From: Paenibacillus naphthalenovorans | Lineage (GTDB): Bacteria; Bacillota; Bacilli; Paenibacillales; NBRC-103111 | DNA length: 64,000 nt | Assembly: GCF_900099895.1 (NCBI RefSeq) | Contig: NZ_FNDY01000001.1 | Coordinates: 434,001-498,000 of the forward strand | Direction of reading: 5' to 3' | Shown here: positions 15,663 to 24,808 of the stretch, one piece after another | Position numbering within the stretch: the stretch's first letter is position 1 | How the letters are laid out: each line of letters starts with the position of its first letter | Program-made: the position numbers and the translations under genes | The notes under the pieces: model-generated | Seen by the model: the letters and a program-made list of their open reading frames with translations, nothing else | Databases searched by the model: none | What the model was told of the DNA's origin: nothing

Positions 15663-16658
15663 ATGGGGAAACCGAAAATATATATAGCTAAACCGGTGCA
15701 GCCGGAAGTATTGGCATATCTGGAGCAGCACTGCGATTGCAGAATGTGGGACGGGCAAGGCACGGCTTCGCGCCAGGCCTTGCTGGCCGAGCTTTCGGAC
15801 GTGGAAGGACTTCTGGCCACCGGCGTTCCGATCAATCAGGAGCTGCTGGATCATGCTCCCAAGCTGAGAGCCGTGAGCAGCATATCGGTCGGATATAACC
15901 ACTATGATATCGAGGCCATGAAAGCACGGGGCGTTCTCGGCATGCACACGCCGACCGTGCTTGACGATACGGTTGCCGATCTCGTGCTGGCGCTCATGTT
16001 ATCCGCCGCGCGCCGGGTCCCTGAGCTGGATGCGTTCGTGAAGCAAGGAAAATGGCAGCGGGGCAAAGGACTTACCGATGACATCTTCTTCGGTATGGAC
16101 GTCCACCACCGCAAGCTCGGAATCATCGGCATGGGCCGCATTGGCGAGGCCGTCGCCAAGCGGGCTGTCAACGGCTTCGATATGGAGCTGTTATACTACA
16201 ACCGCAGCCGCCGTCCGGAGGCCGAGGAGCTTTACGGTGCAAAATACAGCAGCCTGGAAGATCTGCTGAAGCAGTCTGATTTCGTCGTATTGATGACGCC
16301 ATTGACGCCGGAGACGGTTCATTATATTCGTAAAGAGCATTTTGAAATGATGAAGCCGACGGCCTTCTTTATCAATGCTTCCCGCGGCCAAACCGTGGAC
16401 GAACAGGCATTGATCGAGGCGCTTCAAACCGGCCGGATTCGCGGGGCCGGCCTTGATGTATTCGATCCGGAGCCGCCTTCACCGGATAACCCTCTGCTGA
16501 AGATGCCTAACGTCGTGACGCTTCCGCATATCGGCTCGGCCACAGCCGTTACTCGATTTGACATGGCCATGCTGGCCGCGAAGAATCTGGTGTCGGCGCT
16601 GACCAGTGATTCTCCTTCGAATGTGGTGAAGGAGCTGCGGGAACTGGTGAAGGCGTAG
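15663..16658 (+). CDS. D-isomer 2-hydroxyacid dehydrogenase (glyoxylate/hydroxypyruvate reductase type)
   Basis: About 331 residues. NAD(P)-binding motif GIIGMGRIGEAVAKRA near residue 150, then the catalytic triad of the family: Arg in NASRGQTVDE, Glu in FDPEPPSPD and His in LPHIGSAT. It most resembles D-glycerate dehydrogenase/glyoxylate reductases. TAGGAGG overlaps the larE stop. The ATG at 15663 is chosen; an in-frame GTG at 15657 is closer to the ribosome site and is also possible. It forms an operon with larE; a link to lactate metabolism is tempting but not shown. Confidence 0.9.
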   Translation: MGKPKIYIAKPVQPEVLAYLEQHCDCRMWDGQGTASRQALLAELSDVEGLLATGVPINQELLDHAPKLRAVSSISVGYNHYDIEAMKARGVLGMHTPTVLDDTVADLVLALMLSAARRVPELDAFVKQGKWQRGKGLTDDIFFGMDVHHRKLGIIGMGRIGEAVAKRAVNGFDMELLYYNRSRRPEAEELYGAKYSSLEDLLKQSDFVVLMTPLTPETVHYIRKEHFEMMKPTAFFINASRGQTVDEQALIEALQTGRIRGAGLDVFDPEPPSPDNPLLKMPNVVTLPHIGSATAVTRFDMAMLAAKNLVSALTSDSPSNVVKELRELVKA

Positions 16659-16700
16659 TTGTAGGAAACGGTTTGGCGGAATTAATTACCATGTTTTGGA

Positions 16701-16725
16701 AAATCCTGAGAAATCAGGATTTTTT
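16701..16725 (+). terminator. Terminator of the larE operon
   Basis: AAATCCTGA, loop GAAA, TCAGGATTT, then TTTTG. Perfect 9-bp stem with a stable tetraloop. Confidence 0.88.
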
Positions 16726-16868
16726 GTTGCTCTACTAAATACGACAAAGATTCAGCATTTCCAGCATGTGTGTTTGGTGGATATATCGATCAATTCGTTT
16801 TATTGAATCTCTATTTACATTTTTGTGAAAAGCGCTGGGATGCTGATGTATAACAAAACCTAGATACA

Positions 16869-16897
16869 TTGTCAAGTGCGATGTCTAAAGTTACAAT
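16869..16897 (+). promoter_or_regulatory. Sigma-A promoter of the CBS-GGDEF operon
   Basis: TTGTCA (16869-16874), 17-base spacer, TACAAT (16892-16897). Transcription would start about 25 bases before the first ATG of the operon. Confidence 0.75.
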
Positions 16898-16928
16898 AGA
16901 ATTATTGAATTTTTAAGTAACGAGGTAA

Positions 16929-17285
16929 ATGAGGATGAATCGGTCGCTCTATTCCCGGAAAGCAACGCTGTCCATGAAAATAACTGAATTTGAAGTGCCA
17001 CCCATGCAGGACTTGCTGATTATCGGCAGAAAAGCTCCGGTTGGGCCTGAAGCCGTCCGCCGTATGGCCGAAGCGTTGTCACCGGATCAGTTTGTCATTA
17101 TAAAGGTTGAACACCCTAAAATTGAGGCGGTACTGGTTCGTAAGACATTATTTGAAATGTTGGACAAAGACCTTCTGATGTCAATCGTTTTGGAGGAAGC
17201 GGAAGGCCTCATTAACGAAACGATGGTGCTTCGCTCGGAACTCAAGGTGGCTATTTCTGTTCAACGGGAGGTGGAGCTTCATTGA
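16929..17285 (+). CDS. Hypothetical protein coupled to CBS-GGDEF gene
   Basis: 118 residues, no membrane helix and no signal peptide. Central text VPPMQDLLIIGRKAPVGPEAV and FVIIKVEHPKIEAVLVRKTL suggests a small alpha/beta domain. I do not recognise the family. GAGG lies five bases before the ATG; a second ATG two codons on is possible. The stop overlaps the TTG start of the CBS-GGDEF gene by four bases, so both products are probably made together. A sensory or regulatory partner of the diguanylate cyclase is the natural guess. Confidence 0.78.
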   Translation: MRMNRSLYSRKATLSMKITEFEVPPMQDLLIIGRKAPVGPEAVRRMAEALSPDQFVIIKVEHPKIEAVLVRKTLFEMLDKDLLMSIVLEEAEGLINETMVLRSELKVAISVQREVELH

Positions 17286-18112
17286 GAGTGGAGGAAATAA
17301 TGAATGTTTCAGTCATGACGATTTCTTCCGACAAAAGTCTTGCTTACGTTGCGGAACGGATGAATGAGCATCGAGTAGGTTCTTTTCTTGTCATCGATCA
17401 CGGGATTACGGTAGGTATTATCACTTCACTTGATGTCCGATCCGCGCATCCCAACCGGATCGTTGCAGACGCCATGTCCACCGAACTGATCACAGTTCCC
17501 CGAACGTGTTTTATTTGGGATGCCATCCAGCTTATGGATACACATCGAATTGAACGTCTGGTTGTCAAAGACGGAAGTGAGGTTTGCGGAATGGTGACAC
17601 GCGAAGCGCTCAAAAGCGCTTTAAGTCAGCTTATCGACCCATTAACCGGTTTGTACCGTCAAGCATACATACATGCCGTGGCTGAACATTTCATTGAAAA
17701 CAAACAGGCGTTCCAGGTACTATTCATCGATTTGGATAGATTCGGAGATATCAATAAACAGTATGGTCATCCCGTCGGAGACGATTTGCTGGTTTACTAT
17801 GCCAGAAGGCTAAAGGAAACCTTGGAAGAAACCGACTATCTATGCAGGTATGCAGGAGATGAATTTGTTGTCGTATCTCTTCGAGATGAAGAAAGGGCAT
17901 TATTATTGGCGGAGAATTTATCCGAAGAAATAAGGATTGGACATATTAAAGTAAGTGCCTCCGTAGGGGTCTTTCTTGGAAGCAAAGATAGGGAGAAACT
18001 GTTTTCGCTCTCCTTCCGAGAAATGATTACTCGAGCAAGCTTATTTTGTACGGAGATTAAAAAACGATGCTCCCCGGATTCTGCTAACCGTAAGACGGTA
18101 TTTGAAATATAA
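17282..18112 (+). CDS. CBS-pair GGDEF protein (probable diguanylate cyclase)
   Basis: 276 residues, cytoplasmic. Two CBS motifs occupy residues 1 to about 115 and would bind an adenosyl ligand. The GGDEF domain starts at DPLTGLYR near 120 and carries FIDLDRFGDIN and the active motif as YAGDEF, a permitted variant. The inhibitory site normally RxxD is ExxD here (EETD), so feedback by c-di-GMP is probably lost. The TTG start at 17282 lies behind GGGAGGTGGAG and overlaps the upstream stop. Expected role: make c-di-GMP in response to cellular energy or nucleotide state. Confidence 0.87.
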   Translation: MRVEEIMNVSVMTISSDKSLAYVAERMNEHRVGSFLVIDHGITVGIITSLDVRSAHPNRIVADAMSTELITVPRTCFIWDAIQLMDTHRIERLVVKDGSEVCGMVTREALKSALSQLIDPLTGLYRQAYIHAVAEHFIENKQAFQVLFIDLDRFGDINKQYGHPVGDDLLVYYARRLKETLEETDYLCRYAGDEFVVVSLRDEERALLLAENLSEEIRIGHIKVSASVGVFLGSKDREKLFSLSFREMITRASLFCTEIKKRCSPDSANRKTVFEI

Positions 18113-18238
18113 CCTAAGTTATCGTGATTTAGCAGAAAATGAAATACATATCGCCCATACAACAATTATGCGATAGATTATCCGTTTGGGCCGGAATTAG
18201 TATTCATTGCTGGAATTGAAGTCATACATATGATAAGA

Positions 18239-18275
18239 AAAGGGCAGGTTGAATGCCATCATTCGTCTGCCCTTT
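18239..18275. terminator. Hairpin after the GGDEF gene
   Basis: AAAGGGCAG (18239-18247) pairs with CTGCCCTTT (18267-18275); the T-tail is short. A second, stronger hairpin follows. No gene was found between 18113 and 18483. Confidence 0.55.
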
Positions 18276-18317
18276 CTAAAGCAAAACGATTCATCGCTCA
18301 CCCTTGCTTAAAAAATA

Positions 18318-18362
18318 AAGCCAATCTTACAAAATAAACGCTTTGTAAGATTGGCTTTTGTT
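18318..18362. terminator. Strong bidirectional terminator
   Basis: Perfect 16-bp stem, 18318-18333 with 18342-18357, loop of eight, T-rich tails on both strands. It insulates the GGDEF operon from the A/T-rich recombinase region and would also stop minus-strand transcripts from the recombinase. Confidence 0.88.
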
Positions 18363-18483
18363 TTTGAGACTTTTCTCGAAACACTTTTACAACTAAGTTT
18401 GTTTTTTTCATTTAAACGAAGTCTTAATAATAAAAAAAATAAAAAAATTGTCCTATGATAAGAAAAATGATTTCGAACTACAA

Positions 18484-18508
18484 AACAAAAGTATCATTTT
18501 GTTATATT
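18484..18508. repeat. Left inverted repeat (25 bp), core-site-like
   Basis: Perfect inverse match to 19310-19334. It contains AACAAAA-GTATCA-TTTTGTT, two 7-bp inverted arms around a six-base spacer, then ATATT on the inner side. This is the architecture of a tyrosine recombinase crossover site. Confidence 0.85.
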
Positions 18509-18610
18509 TTGTGAAAAATGAACCGGTATCATCACGATAATTATAGACCATTGAGACTAATAATTCCAGTTATTTTATCAATGAATTTTAACAAAATTAG
18601 ATAAAAAGAA

Positions 18611-19174
18611 CTATAGAGAAAATGACTCCAAGGCTTCGTCTACCATGTCATCGTTAATTCCTATATATCTTAATGTAACAGATGGGCTTGAATGTCCAAA
18701 AATATATTGCAACATCGCTACGTCTTTAAAGCGTTGATAAAAATGATAACCGAATGTTTTACGTAGTGTATGAGTTCCAATAGCCCCTTCAACATTACAC
18801 GTTTTTGCAGCTTCATGGATGATTTGCCATGCCTGTACACGATGTATCGGTTTCCCCCCTTTTCTGGATCGAAACAAATAATCGGAATCGGCAAGATTTT
18901 TTGTGTATTTTTCTATTTCCTTTCTTAGTGCATTCGTAATGATGATTTTCCTAACATTTTTGGTCTTCTTCTCTCTTACCTTCAAATGTTTCGTATATCT
19001 CACATCCAATACCTTTAAAGGGAGTATGTCACTTATTCTAAGACCGGAATTAATCCCGAAAACAAATAGAAAATAATCACGATAAGATCGTGCCAGTAAA
19101 TAATTTTTTATTTCTTGAATTTTTTCCAAATCACGTATGGGTTCAACTGCATTTGCTCCAGATCTGGTTGCCAT
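18611..19174 (-). CDS. Short tyrosine recombinase (FimB/FimE-sized)
   Basis: 187 residues from ATG 19174, chosen because GGGGTG lies nine bases upstream; a GTG at 19186 lacks a site. Only the catalytic domain is present: Arg46 (SGLRISD), a Lys near 70, His135/Arg138 (THTLRKTF), His161 (GHSSP) and Tyr170 (RYIGI) make the full active set. The N-terminal DNA-clamp domain of XerC/D and phage integrases is missing. Size and domain content match FimB/FimE-type invertases. A minus-strand promoter TTGAAT-N17-CATAAT lies upstream. It sits between inverted core-like repeats. Confidence 0.88.
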   Translation of the reverse strand: MATRSGANAVEPIRDLEKIQEIKNYLLARSYRDYFLFVFGINSGLRISDILPLKVLDVRYTKHLKVREKKTKNVRKIIITNALRKEIEKYTKNLADSDYLFRSRKGGKPIHRVQAWQIIHEAAKTCNVEGAIGTHTLRKTFGYHFYQRFKDVAMLQYIFGHSSPSVTLRYIGINDDMVDEALESFSL

Positions 19175-19309
19175 TATTTCGAACACCCCAATATTATGAT
19201 TTAATATAATGTTAAATTCAATAAGTTTGATTGAAATTCCTTTTTTTTCATGAAGGCACGGAATATAGGCTTTACTATCGGTTTTTTATTTCTTTTGAGA
19301 ACTTATTTT

Positions 19310-19334
19310 AATATAACAAAATGATACTTTTGTT
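19310..19334. repeat. Right inverted repeat (25 bp), core-site-like
   Basis: Exact reverse complement of 18484-18508. On the plus strand the core reads TAACAAAA-TGATAC-TTTTGTTA, here with 8-bp arms. Confidence 0.85.
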
Positions 19335-19382
19335 AAATTCAAAAGGGAGATAGCGTTCTGTCAAACGGAGTAAAATCGATTC

Positions 19383-19568
19383 CTATCGTTTGATAGTACC
19401 GGTGTGTGACCGTCCTTCATCCTGCCGCTCGATCAAAAGGATCGATCTCTCGGATGATAGATTCTCGACTCGGAAATATCCGATCATGTCAGAGCATCTG
19501 TGTATACCGACGCGGATGTTCAAATCTACGTCAGTACCAGATATGCACCATAGCTCAAAAAATGACAT
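19383..19568 (-). CDS. Small hypothetical protein beside the invertible cassette
   Basis: 61 residues, MSFFELWCISGTDVDLN to a basic end. AGGAGG lies ten bases before the ATG, which is the main support. I do not recognise it; it may be a fragment of a gene interrupted when the recombinase cassette arrived. Overlapping plus-strand frames lack ribosome sites. Confidence 0.38.
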   Translation of the reverse strand: MSFFELWCISGTDVDLNIRVGIHRCSDMIGYFRVENLSSERSILLIERQDEGRSHTGTIKR

Positions 19569-19801
19569 TCTATTTGATCCTCCTTCTAAAGATGATTGAT
19601 GTCACTTTATAGAAATCATACCGTAGCTTCCCCTGTCAAGAAGATCCAGGAGTTTTACAATACTTGTAAAGGAAGTGATCTAAGAGGAGGAGAATTTCAC
19701 GGGTATGATATCCTGTTGGAGGTGATTTGCTTCGGCAAGTACGTTTGGGTATCAAGATAGCTTGAAGTTTTTTTTCATAAAATCATAAACGAGGGCTACG
19801 A

Positions 19802-20029
19802 ATGCAGCAGATTACCGATGAAGAATTACTAAAGTTATTAAAGAACAGTGAAAGTGAATTGTATACATTAGCCGAAATTCATAAAACATTAATCCAAAGC
19901 AATATCCAAACGACCATACACGAGCTGCGCAAAAGAGTTTATTCATTATTTCGTGATGGGTATTTGGGAAATGAGCCGACCGGAGATGGAGTTCATGTAT
20001 ACTACATCGTTTATTGCCCGGAGCCATGA
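19802..20029 (+). CDS. Small hypothetical protein, possible winged-helix type
   Basis: 75 residues, MQQITDEELLKLLKNSESEL and a helical middle (LAEIHKTLIQSN, TIHELRKRVYSLFRDGYLG) ending in a short strand segment HVYYIVYC. The pattern helix-helix-helix-wing is reminiscent of a small winged-helix DNA-binding fold, but no family is recognised. GAGGG is six bases before the ATG. TTGAAG-N17-ATAAAC just upstream is a weak promoter candidate. It lies 120 bases before the chemosensory operon and could be its regulator. Confidence 0.6.
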   Translation: MQQITDEELLKLLKNSESELYTLAEIHKTLIQSNIQTTIHELRKRVYSLFRDGYLGNEPTGDGVHVYYIVYCPEP

Positions 20030-20149
20030 TGTTTGTAGCAATCAGAAGGCTTAGCTAATGAAAAACAGATAAGAACGGTTATCAGCGATTGGATTAACGA
20101 ACGGTTTGGATATTACATAACAGCAAATATAAAACCAGGAGGCACCGTT

Positions 20150-22090
20150 ATGGAAAAGAAACTTGCAAAACCCGCCGGCTCTCAAGGCAAAGGAGGCGCA
20201 CAACTATCTGTTCAGGTTGATCAGTTCGAAAAAAAGAGAGAATTTGCAAGAAAGCAGGCCCTGGACAAGGTGAGAGCAAGAACATTGGCCAAGCAGCAGC
20301 AGTTGGCTGAGAGGATCGCAACTGCAACCGAGCAGCTTGCCGCAGGGATAGAAGAAGCCAGCAGTGCGGCAGAAGAGCTCAGCGCTAGCGTAGGCCAAAT
20401 TGCAAAGGGCGCCAGCGAAACTTCCTCGGCGGCAGAAGAATCGAGGGCGGCCATTAACCAGATCGAAAAGTCGTCTGTTGTTGCGGACACAAACGCCAAG
20501 GAATCGCTCCATCGCGTGGATGCTGCGAAAGAACTCATAGAAAATACTTCCAATGATATTGAAACCATGATCAAAGGAATACAGACCGCCGCTGATGCCA
20601 ATATTGAGTCGGGCAAACTGGTGGGAGATTTGGAAAAGCAGTCGGATGAGATCGGGAATATCGTGCAGGCCGTCGTGAGAATCGCCGATCAGACCAATCT
20701 GTTGGCCTTAAATGCCGCGATTGAGGCTGCAAGAGCTGGCGAACATGGCAGGGGATTTGCCGTGGTTGCCGATGAGGTCAGAAATCTTGCCGAAATATCT
20801 GAGAAGTCTGCAAGAAACATCAGAGAATTGGTTACTGAAATTCAAAACAATGTGAAAATTGTCGTTAGTGATATCGAAAACGCCGGGAAAGCCGCTAATG
20901 CAGAAGCGGAGAAAGCAAAGAAAACGACTGCCGATCTTGTGAAAATCAACGAGGAAATCGTGGTTGTACAGAAAGCTATTGCTGAAATATCACAAAATGC
21001 TATCGATGCCAACAAGGGTGCTTCTGAATTTCTTAACATTGTCGAACAAATTGCGGCAGCAGCCGAACAGCAAAGCAGCGCTACCGAGGAAGTAGAAAAA
21101 TCCCTGCAATTGCAAAATAGAGCTTTTGACGAGTTGAATGCGGCTGCGTCCGAATTAGCCCAGATGGCTGAAGATCTGAAGGTATCTACAGACGCTCAAA
21201 AATCATCCGAGGCTCTTGCTGCTGCGGCACAGGAATTAGCGGCCAACGTGGAGGAGGCGAATTCAACATCCAGTGAGATTATGAAGGCTATGGAGCAAAT
21301 TTCTTCAGGTGCCGAGATGCAAGCGGAACTCACAGAAAAGTCCTCCCTGTTTGGTGAAAAGCTTGTTGTGGCAGCAAGACAAATGAATGAAAGGGCATCT
21401 GCCTCTACAGTCAAGGTGGCCGATATGCAAAAATTGATTGAAAGCAATAAGATCGCGGTTGACGATATGATCGCGGGAATTTCAGCCTCGGCTGATGCAA
21501 GCTTGGTTGCTGCCAGAAACATCAAAAATCTGGAAGAAACCATCCGTAAAATTGATAAGATTGTGGATGCCATTGTGAATGTGACCATTCAGACCAATAT
21601 GCTGGCAGTAAACGGGTCTATTGAAGCGGCCAGGGCAGGAGAGTTTGGACGAGGATTTTCTGTAGTAGCTGGCGACATACGGGCCCTTGCCAATGAATCC
21701 GCCGAGAATACGGATAAAATAAAGGATCTGGTAAGAGGCATTCAGAGTCAAATCCAAAGAGTTGCAACGGATATCGATGTTTCCAGCAAGACCTCGTTTA
21801 CCGAAGCAGAGAAAGCAAAGAATATTACCCACAACCTGAATGTGATTGAAGAAAGCATGATGAAGATTAATACGGGTGCGAAAGAAATCGAAAAGGGCTC
21901 GGAAGAATCGCTGGTTGCTTTGGAACAGGCGAAAAAAGCTGTAGAGCAGATTGCTATTGCCGCCCAGGAGGCCAGCAGGGCTACGCAGGAGGCGGCAAAT
22001 GCCGCATCCGAACAGGCGAAAGGAATGCAAGAACTGGCTGAAGCGATTGAGGAAATATCCGGACTTGCGGATGAACTTCAAAATATATAG
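20150..22090 (+). CDS. Cytoplasmic chemoreceptor with two MCP signalling domains
   Basis: 646 residues, no membrane helix, no ligand domain, no HAMP. It is almost all coiled coil. Two receptor tips are visible: [18 protein letters not shown] at about 181-198 and a diverged [18 protein letters not shown] at about 480-497. The protein is thus a tandem duplication of an MCP hairpin, comparable in being soluble to FrzCD of Myxococcus. Tips bind CheA and CheW. Many Glu/Gln pairs suit methylation by the CheR and CheB encoded downstream. AGGAGG precedes the ATG. It heads the chemosensory operon, 18 bases before the first CheW gene. Confidence 0.9.
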   Translation: MEKKLAKPAGSQGKGGAQLSVQVDQFEKKREFARKQALDKVRARTLAKQQQLAERIATATEQLAAGIEEASSAAEELSASVGQIAKGASETSSAAEESRAAINQIEKSSVVADTNAKESLHRVDAAKELIENTSNDIETMIKGIQTAADANIESGKLVGDLEKQSDEIGNIVQAVVRIADQTNLLALNAAIEAARAGEHGRGFAVVADEVRNLAEISEKSARNIRELVTEIQNNVKIVVSDIENAGKAANAEAEKAKKTTADLVKINEEIVVVQKAIAEISQNAIDANKGASEFLNIVEQIAAAAEQQSSATEEVEKSLQLQNRAFDELNAAASELAQMAEDLKVSTDAQKSSEALAAAAQELAANVEEANSTSSEIMKAMEQISSGAEMQAELTEKSSLFGEKLVVAARQMNERASASTVKVADMQKLIESNKIAVDDMIAGISASADASLVAARNIKNLEETIRKIDKIVDAIVNVTIQTNMLAVNGSIEAARAGEFGRGFSVVAGDIRALANESAENTDKIKDLVRGIQSQIQRVATDIDVSSKTSFTEAEKAKNITHNLNVIEESMMKINTGAKEIEKGSEESLVALEQAKKAVEQIAIAAQEASRATQEAANAASEQAKGMQELAEAIEEISGLADELQNI

Positions 22091-22108
22091 CGGGCGGGAG
22101 GAGAAGTT

Positions 22109-23596
22109 ATGGCGTCTTCCGGAAAAATAACAAGCTTTAACGAGCGCCAATTGGTTACCTTCCATCTCGGAGATGATGAATTCGGGGCGGACATCATGCA
22201 TGTGAAAGAAATCGTGAGAGTTCCCGAAATCACCAGAGTGCCGTATGCTCTGGATTACATCGAGGGAGCCTGCAACTTGAGAGGCAATGTCTTGCCCGTC
22301 ATCGATGGAAGAGCCAGATTCAATATGGAGAGGAAAGAAAAGGATGAGAACAGCAGGGTATTGGTCATTGATGTAAACGGCAAGGCAACCGGAGTCATTG
22401 TGGATAGAGTGTCCGAAGTCATTCGTGTCAGTACTTCGGATATTGAAGAACCCCCGCAAATCGTAAAAAATGTGGATGCAGAATATTTGCATGGGATTGT
22501 TAAGCTGGATAACGGGAACAGATTGATCATGCTTCTTGATATTGTCCCTGTGGTCAATGGCGATGCGGAGGCAAAGACTCAAACGAATGAGAAGGACACC
22601 AAAGGAGAACCCGTTGTGAAATCCAGGGATGATTCAACGTCGGATGCCGCCAGCGATGAGCAATTGGTATCATTTTTACTTGGTAATGAGGAGTATTCGA
22701 TCGGGATCATGCAGGTAAAAGAAATCATACGTTTACCTGAAATGATGAAGGTCCCGAACTGTGAAGCCTATGTGGATGGTGTTGTATCCATTCGAAACCA
22801 TCTTCTTCCCATTATTAATTTGAGAAGTTATTTTGGCCTGGACTCTAAGGAAACAACCGACCATACAAGAGTTCTGGTTGTGGATATGGGAGGCTTTACG
22901 GCTGGAATGATCGTGGACAAGGTATCCGAGGTTTTAAGGGTTCCCGCCGGCATGATTCAGCCCCCTCCAAAGTTTTCTGCGCAAAGCGGAGAGCAGCTTA
23001 AAGGGGTGGCCAAGCTGGACAACGGCAAGCGCCTGATTATGATGCTTGAGCCTTCCAAAATCATATCTGCCGATACATATAGGAAAATCAGCGAATTAAA
23101 TGGCGTTTCAATGGAGAGCGATGGGGTTAAAAGTATTGAAAGACAGATTATGGATGAGGAACAGTTGGTTGCTTTCAAAATGGATAATGAAGAATATGGG
23201 ATAAAAATTAAGGAAGTGCAAGAAATCAATCGAATGACGGAAGTAACCCAAATTCCACGGGCTCCTCACTACATTAACGGTATAGTGAACTTGCGGGGCA
23301 ACATCATCCCTGTTCTGGATTTAAGAAAGTTTTTCGGACTTTCTGAAAAGGGAATGACGGATGCCACAAGGATCATCATTGTGGATTCAGCCGGCGTAAA
23401 AACGGGAATCATTGTGGATTCGGTATCGGAAGTACTGAGATTTGAAAAGGCGTTAATTGAGTCGCCGCCGGAACTATTCAGTAACGGTATTGACAGCAGT
23501 TATGTAGAGGGTGTCGGCAAACTCGATGACGGGAAAAGGATGGTTTTGATCCTGCGTCTTGATAAAGTACTGGATTTTGAGAAAATGTCAGCATAA
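22109..23596 (+). CDS. Triple-domain CheW coupling protein
   Basis: 495 residues made of three CheW domains: about 10-148, 185-325 and 348-493. Each repeats the pattern EQLVxF...VKEIIR...VPxxP-YVxGxxxxRGxxLPVIDLR...V...GxIVDxVSEVLR. CheW normally has one domain of about 150 residues and links receptor tips to CheA. Three copies in one chain could crosslink several receptors or kinases. Linkers of about 25-35 polar residues separate the domains. GGAGGAGAAG precedes the ATG. A second triple CheW lies near the end of the operon. Confidence 0.92.
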   Translation: MASSGKITSFNERQLVTFHLGDDEFGADIMHVKEIVRVPEITRVPYALDYIEGACNLRGNVLPVIDGRARFNMERKEKDENSRVLVIDVNGKATGVIVDRVSEVIRVSTSDIEEPPQIVKNVDAEYLHGIVKLDNGNRLIMLLDIVPVVNGDAEAKTQTNEKDTKGEPVVKSRDDSTSDAASDEQLVSFLLGNEEYSIGIMQVKEIIRLPEMMKVPNCEAYVDGVVSIRNHLLPIINLRSYFGLDSKETTDHTRVLVVDMGGFTAGMIVDKVSEVLRVPAGMIQPPPKFSAQSGEQLKGVAKLDNGKRLIMMLEPSKIISADTYRKISELNGVSMESDGVKSIERQIMDEEQLVAFKMDNEEYGIKIKEVQEINRMTEVTQIPRAPHYINGIVNLRGNIIPVLDLRKFFGLSEKGMTDATRIIIVDSAGVKTGIIVDSVSEVLRFEKALIESPPELFSNGIDSSYVEGVGKLDDGKRMVLILRLDKVLDFEKMSA

Positions 23597-23673
23597 TGTG
23601 ATGTTGCCCTAGGTAAAGTGTTTTTGGTCCCGGGGGCAGTCCTATGTTTCTTGTATTCGTGCAGGTGATTGTT

Positions 23674-24753
23674 GTGAAGTACAGGATAAAAGTATTAATT
23701 GTAGATGATTCTGCATTGATGAGAAAAGCATTGAGGGAAATGATCATGACTGATGAGGCTTTTGATGTCGTTGGTGTGGCCAGGGACGGGAAGGATGCCA
23801 TTGAAAAAGTCAAGGAATTAAAGCCGGATGTGATCACCATGGACATCAATATGCCTGAAATGGACGGATTAACCTCGATGCAGTATATACTGGACGATAA
23901 CCCTGAAATACCGGTGATTATCATCAGTTCATTAACGCAGGATGGAGCTCTTACGACCTTTGAGGCTTTGGCGCTGGGGGCCTTTGATTTTGTGGCCAAG
24001 CCTTCCGGAACTGTATCTTCAAATCTATATATTGTCGGAAGAGAGATTATTGAAAAGATAAAACTTGCCCACAAGCACGCCAATCGAAAGAGTCTGAAGA
24101 AAAGGGTCAGAACCAGAAGCTCTTTTTCAGAAACAAAGGCTTCTGAATCCCGGGAAAAATCTGTCGCGGCCCGGAACAATGAATTGTCCAAAGTCGTGGT
24201 GATTGGCGTGTCCACAGGTGGGCCGGGAACTTTGACGGAAGTTCTGCCCATGCTGCAATCCGATCTGAAGGCTGCACTTATCGTCGTACAGCATATGCCG
24301 CCGTCATTTACATCCTCTTTTGCCAAAAGGCTGGGGAAAGTTTGTCCTTTTCCATTTAAAGAAGCAGAAGCTGGCGATGTGTTGACTAACGGAAGAGGCT
24401 ATCTTGCCCCCGGAGGGTATCAGTTGCTTGTTCACAAGGCCGGCCGAATGTTGCGGCTATCGACTAGCCCTGTGACACAGTTTATGCCCAGTGTGAATGT
24501 TACCATGGAATCCGTGTTGAGGGCATATGGCGGGAAAAATGTAGTAGGTGTCCTTATGACAGGCATGGGGGATGACGGGGCTGACGCCATGGTTAAAATC
24601 AGAGAGGCTGGAGGAGTTACTATTGCAGAAGATGAATCCACGGCTATCGTCTTTGGGATGCCAAGGGCGGCAATAGAAAGGGGCGGAGCCGAGATCGTAG
24701 TTCCTTCATACCGGATAGCCGACGAAATTGTTAGGGCTGTTAATCATATTTAA
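23674..24753 (+). CDS. cheB: CheB protein-glutamate methylesterase
   Basis: 359 residues from GTG 23674, which has AGGTGAT five bases upstream; an ATG at 23644 would add ten hydrophobic residues. Receiver domain: DD at 11-12, phosphorylated Asp57 in ITMDINMPEMDG. The methylesterase domain has the Ser-His-Asp set: GVSTGGP, VQHMPPSFT and MGDDGADAM. A basic Ser-rich linker (about 135-170) joins the two. It removes methyl groups from the receptor and is activated by phosphorylation from CheA. Confidence 0.94.
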   Translation: MKYRIKVLIVDDSALMRKALREMIMTDEAFDVVGVARDGKDAIEKVKELKPDVITMDINMPEMDGLTSMQYILDDNPEIPVIIISSLTQDGALTTFEALALGAFDFVAKPSGTVSSNLYIVGREIIEKIKLAHKHANRKSLKKRVRTRSSFSETKASESREKSVAARNNELSKVVVIGVSTGGPGTLTEVLPMLQSDLKAALIVVQHMPPSFTSSFAKRLGKVCPFPFKEAEAGDVLTNGRGYLAPGGYQLLVHKAGRMLRLSTSPVTQFMPSVNVTMESVLRAYGGKNVVGVLMTGMGDDGADAMVKIREAGGVTIAEDESTAIVFGMPRAAIERGGAEIVVPSYRIADEIVRAVNHI

Positions 24754-24808
24754 GGAATACAGCGCACATTCACAAAACTGCAATTGGCAGCTTCATGAGG
24801 GCGGTAAA

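Larger units (their letters stand above)
18484..19334. mobile_element. Candidate invertible cassette carrying its own recombinase
   Basis: An 851-base, strongly A/T-rich segment bounded by perfect 25-bp inverted repeats and containing one gene, a short tyrosine recombinase. Inverted orientation of two recombinase-like core sites predicts inversion rather than excision. The composition contrasts with the flanks. No transposase of DDE type is present. Confidence 0.6.

Noticed and set aside
18484-19334. Interpretation as an insertion sequence with terminal inverted repeats
   Set aside because: The encoded enzyme is a tyrosine recombinase, not a DDE transposase, and no flanking target duplication was seen; inversion fits better.
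19390-19612. Two plus-strand open frames near the invertible cassette
   Set aside because: No ribosome sites; they overlap the minus-strand ORF that has AGGAGG.
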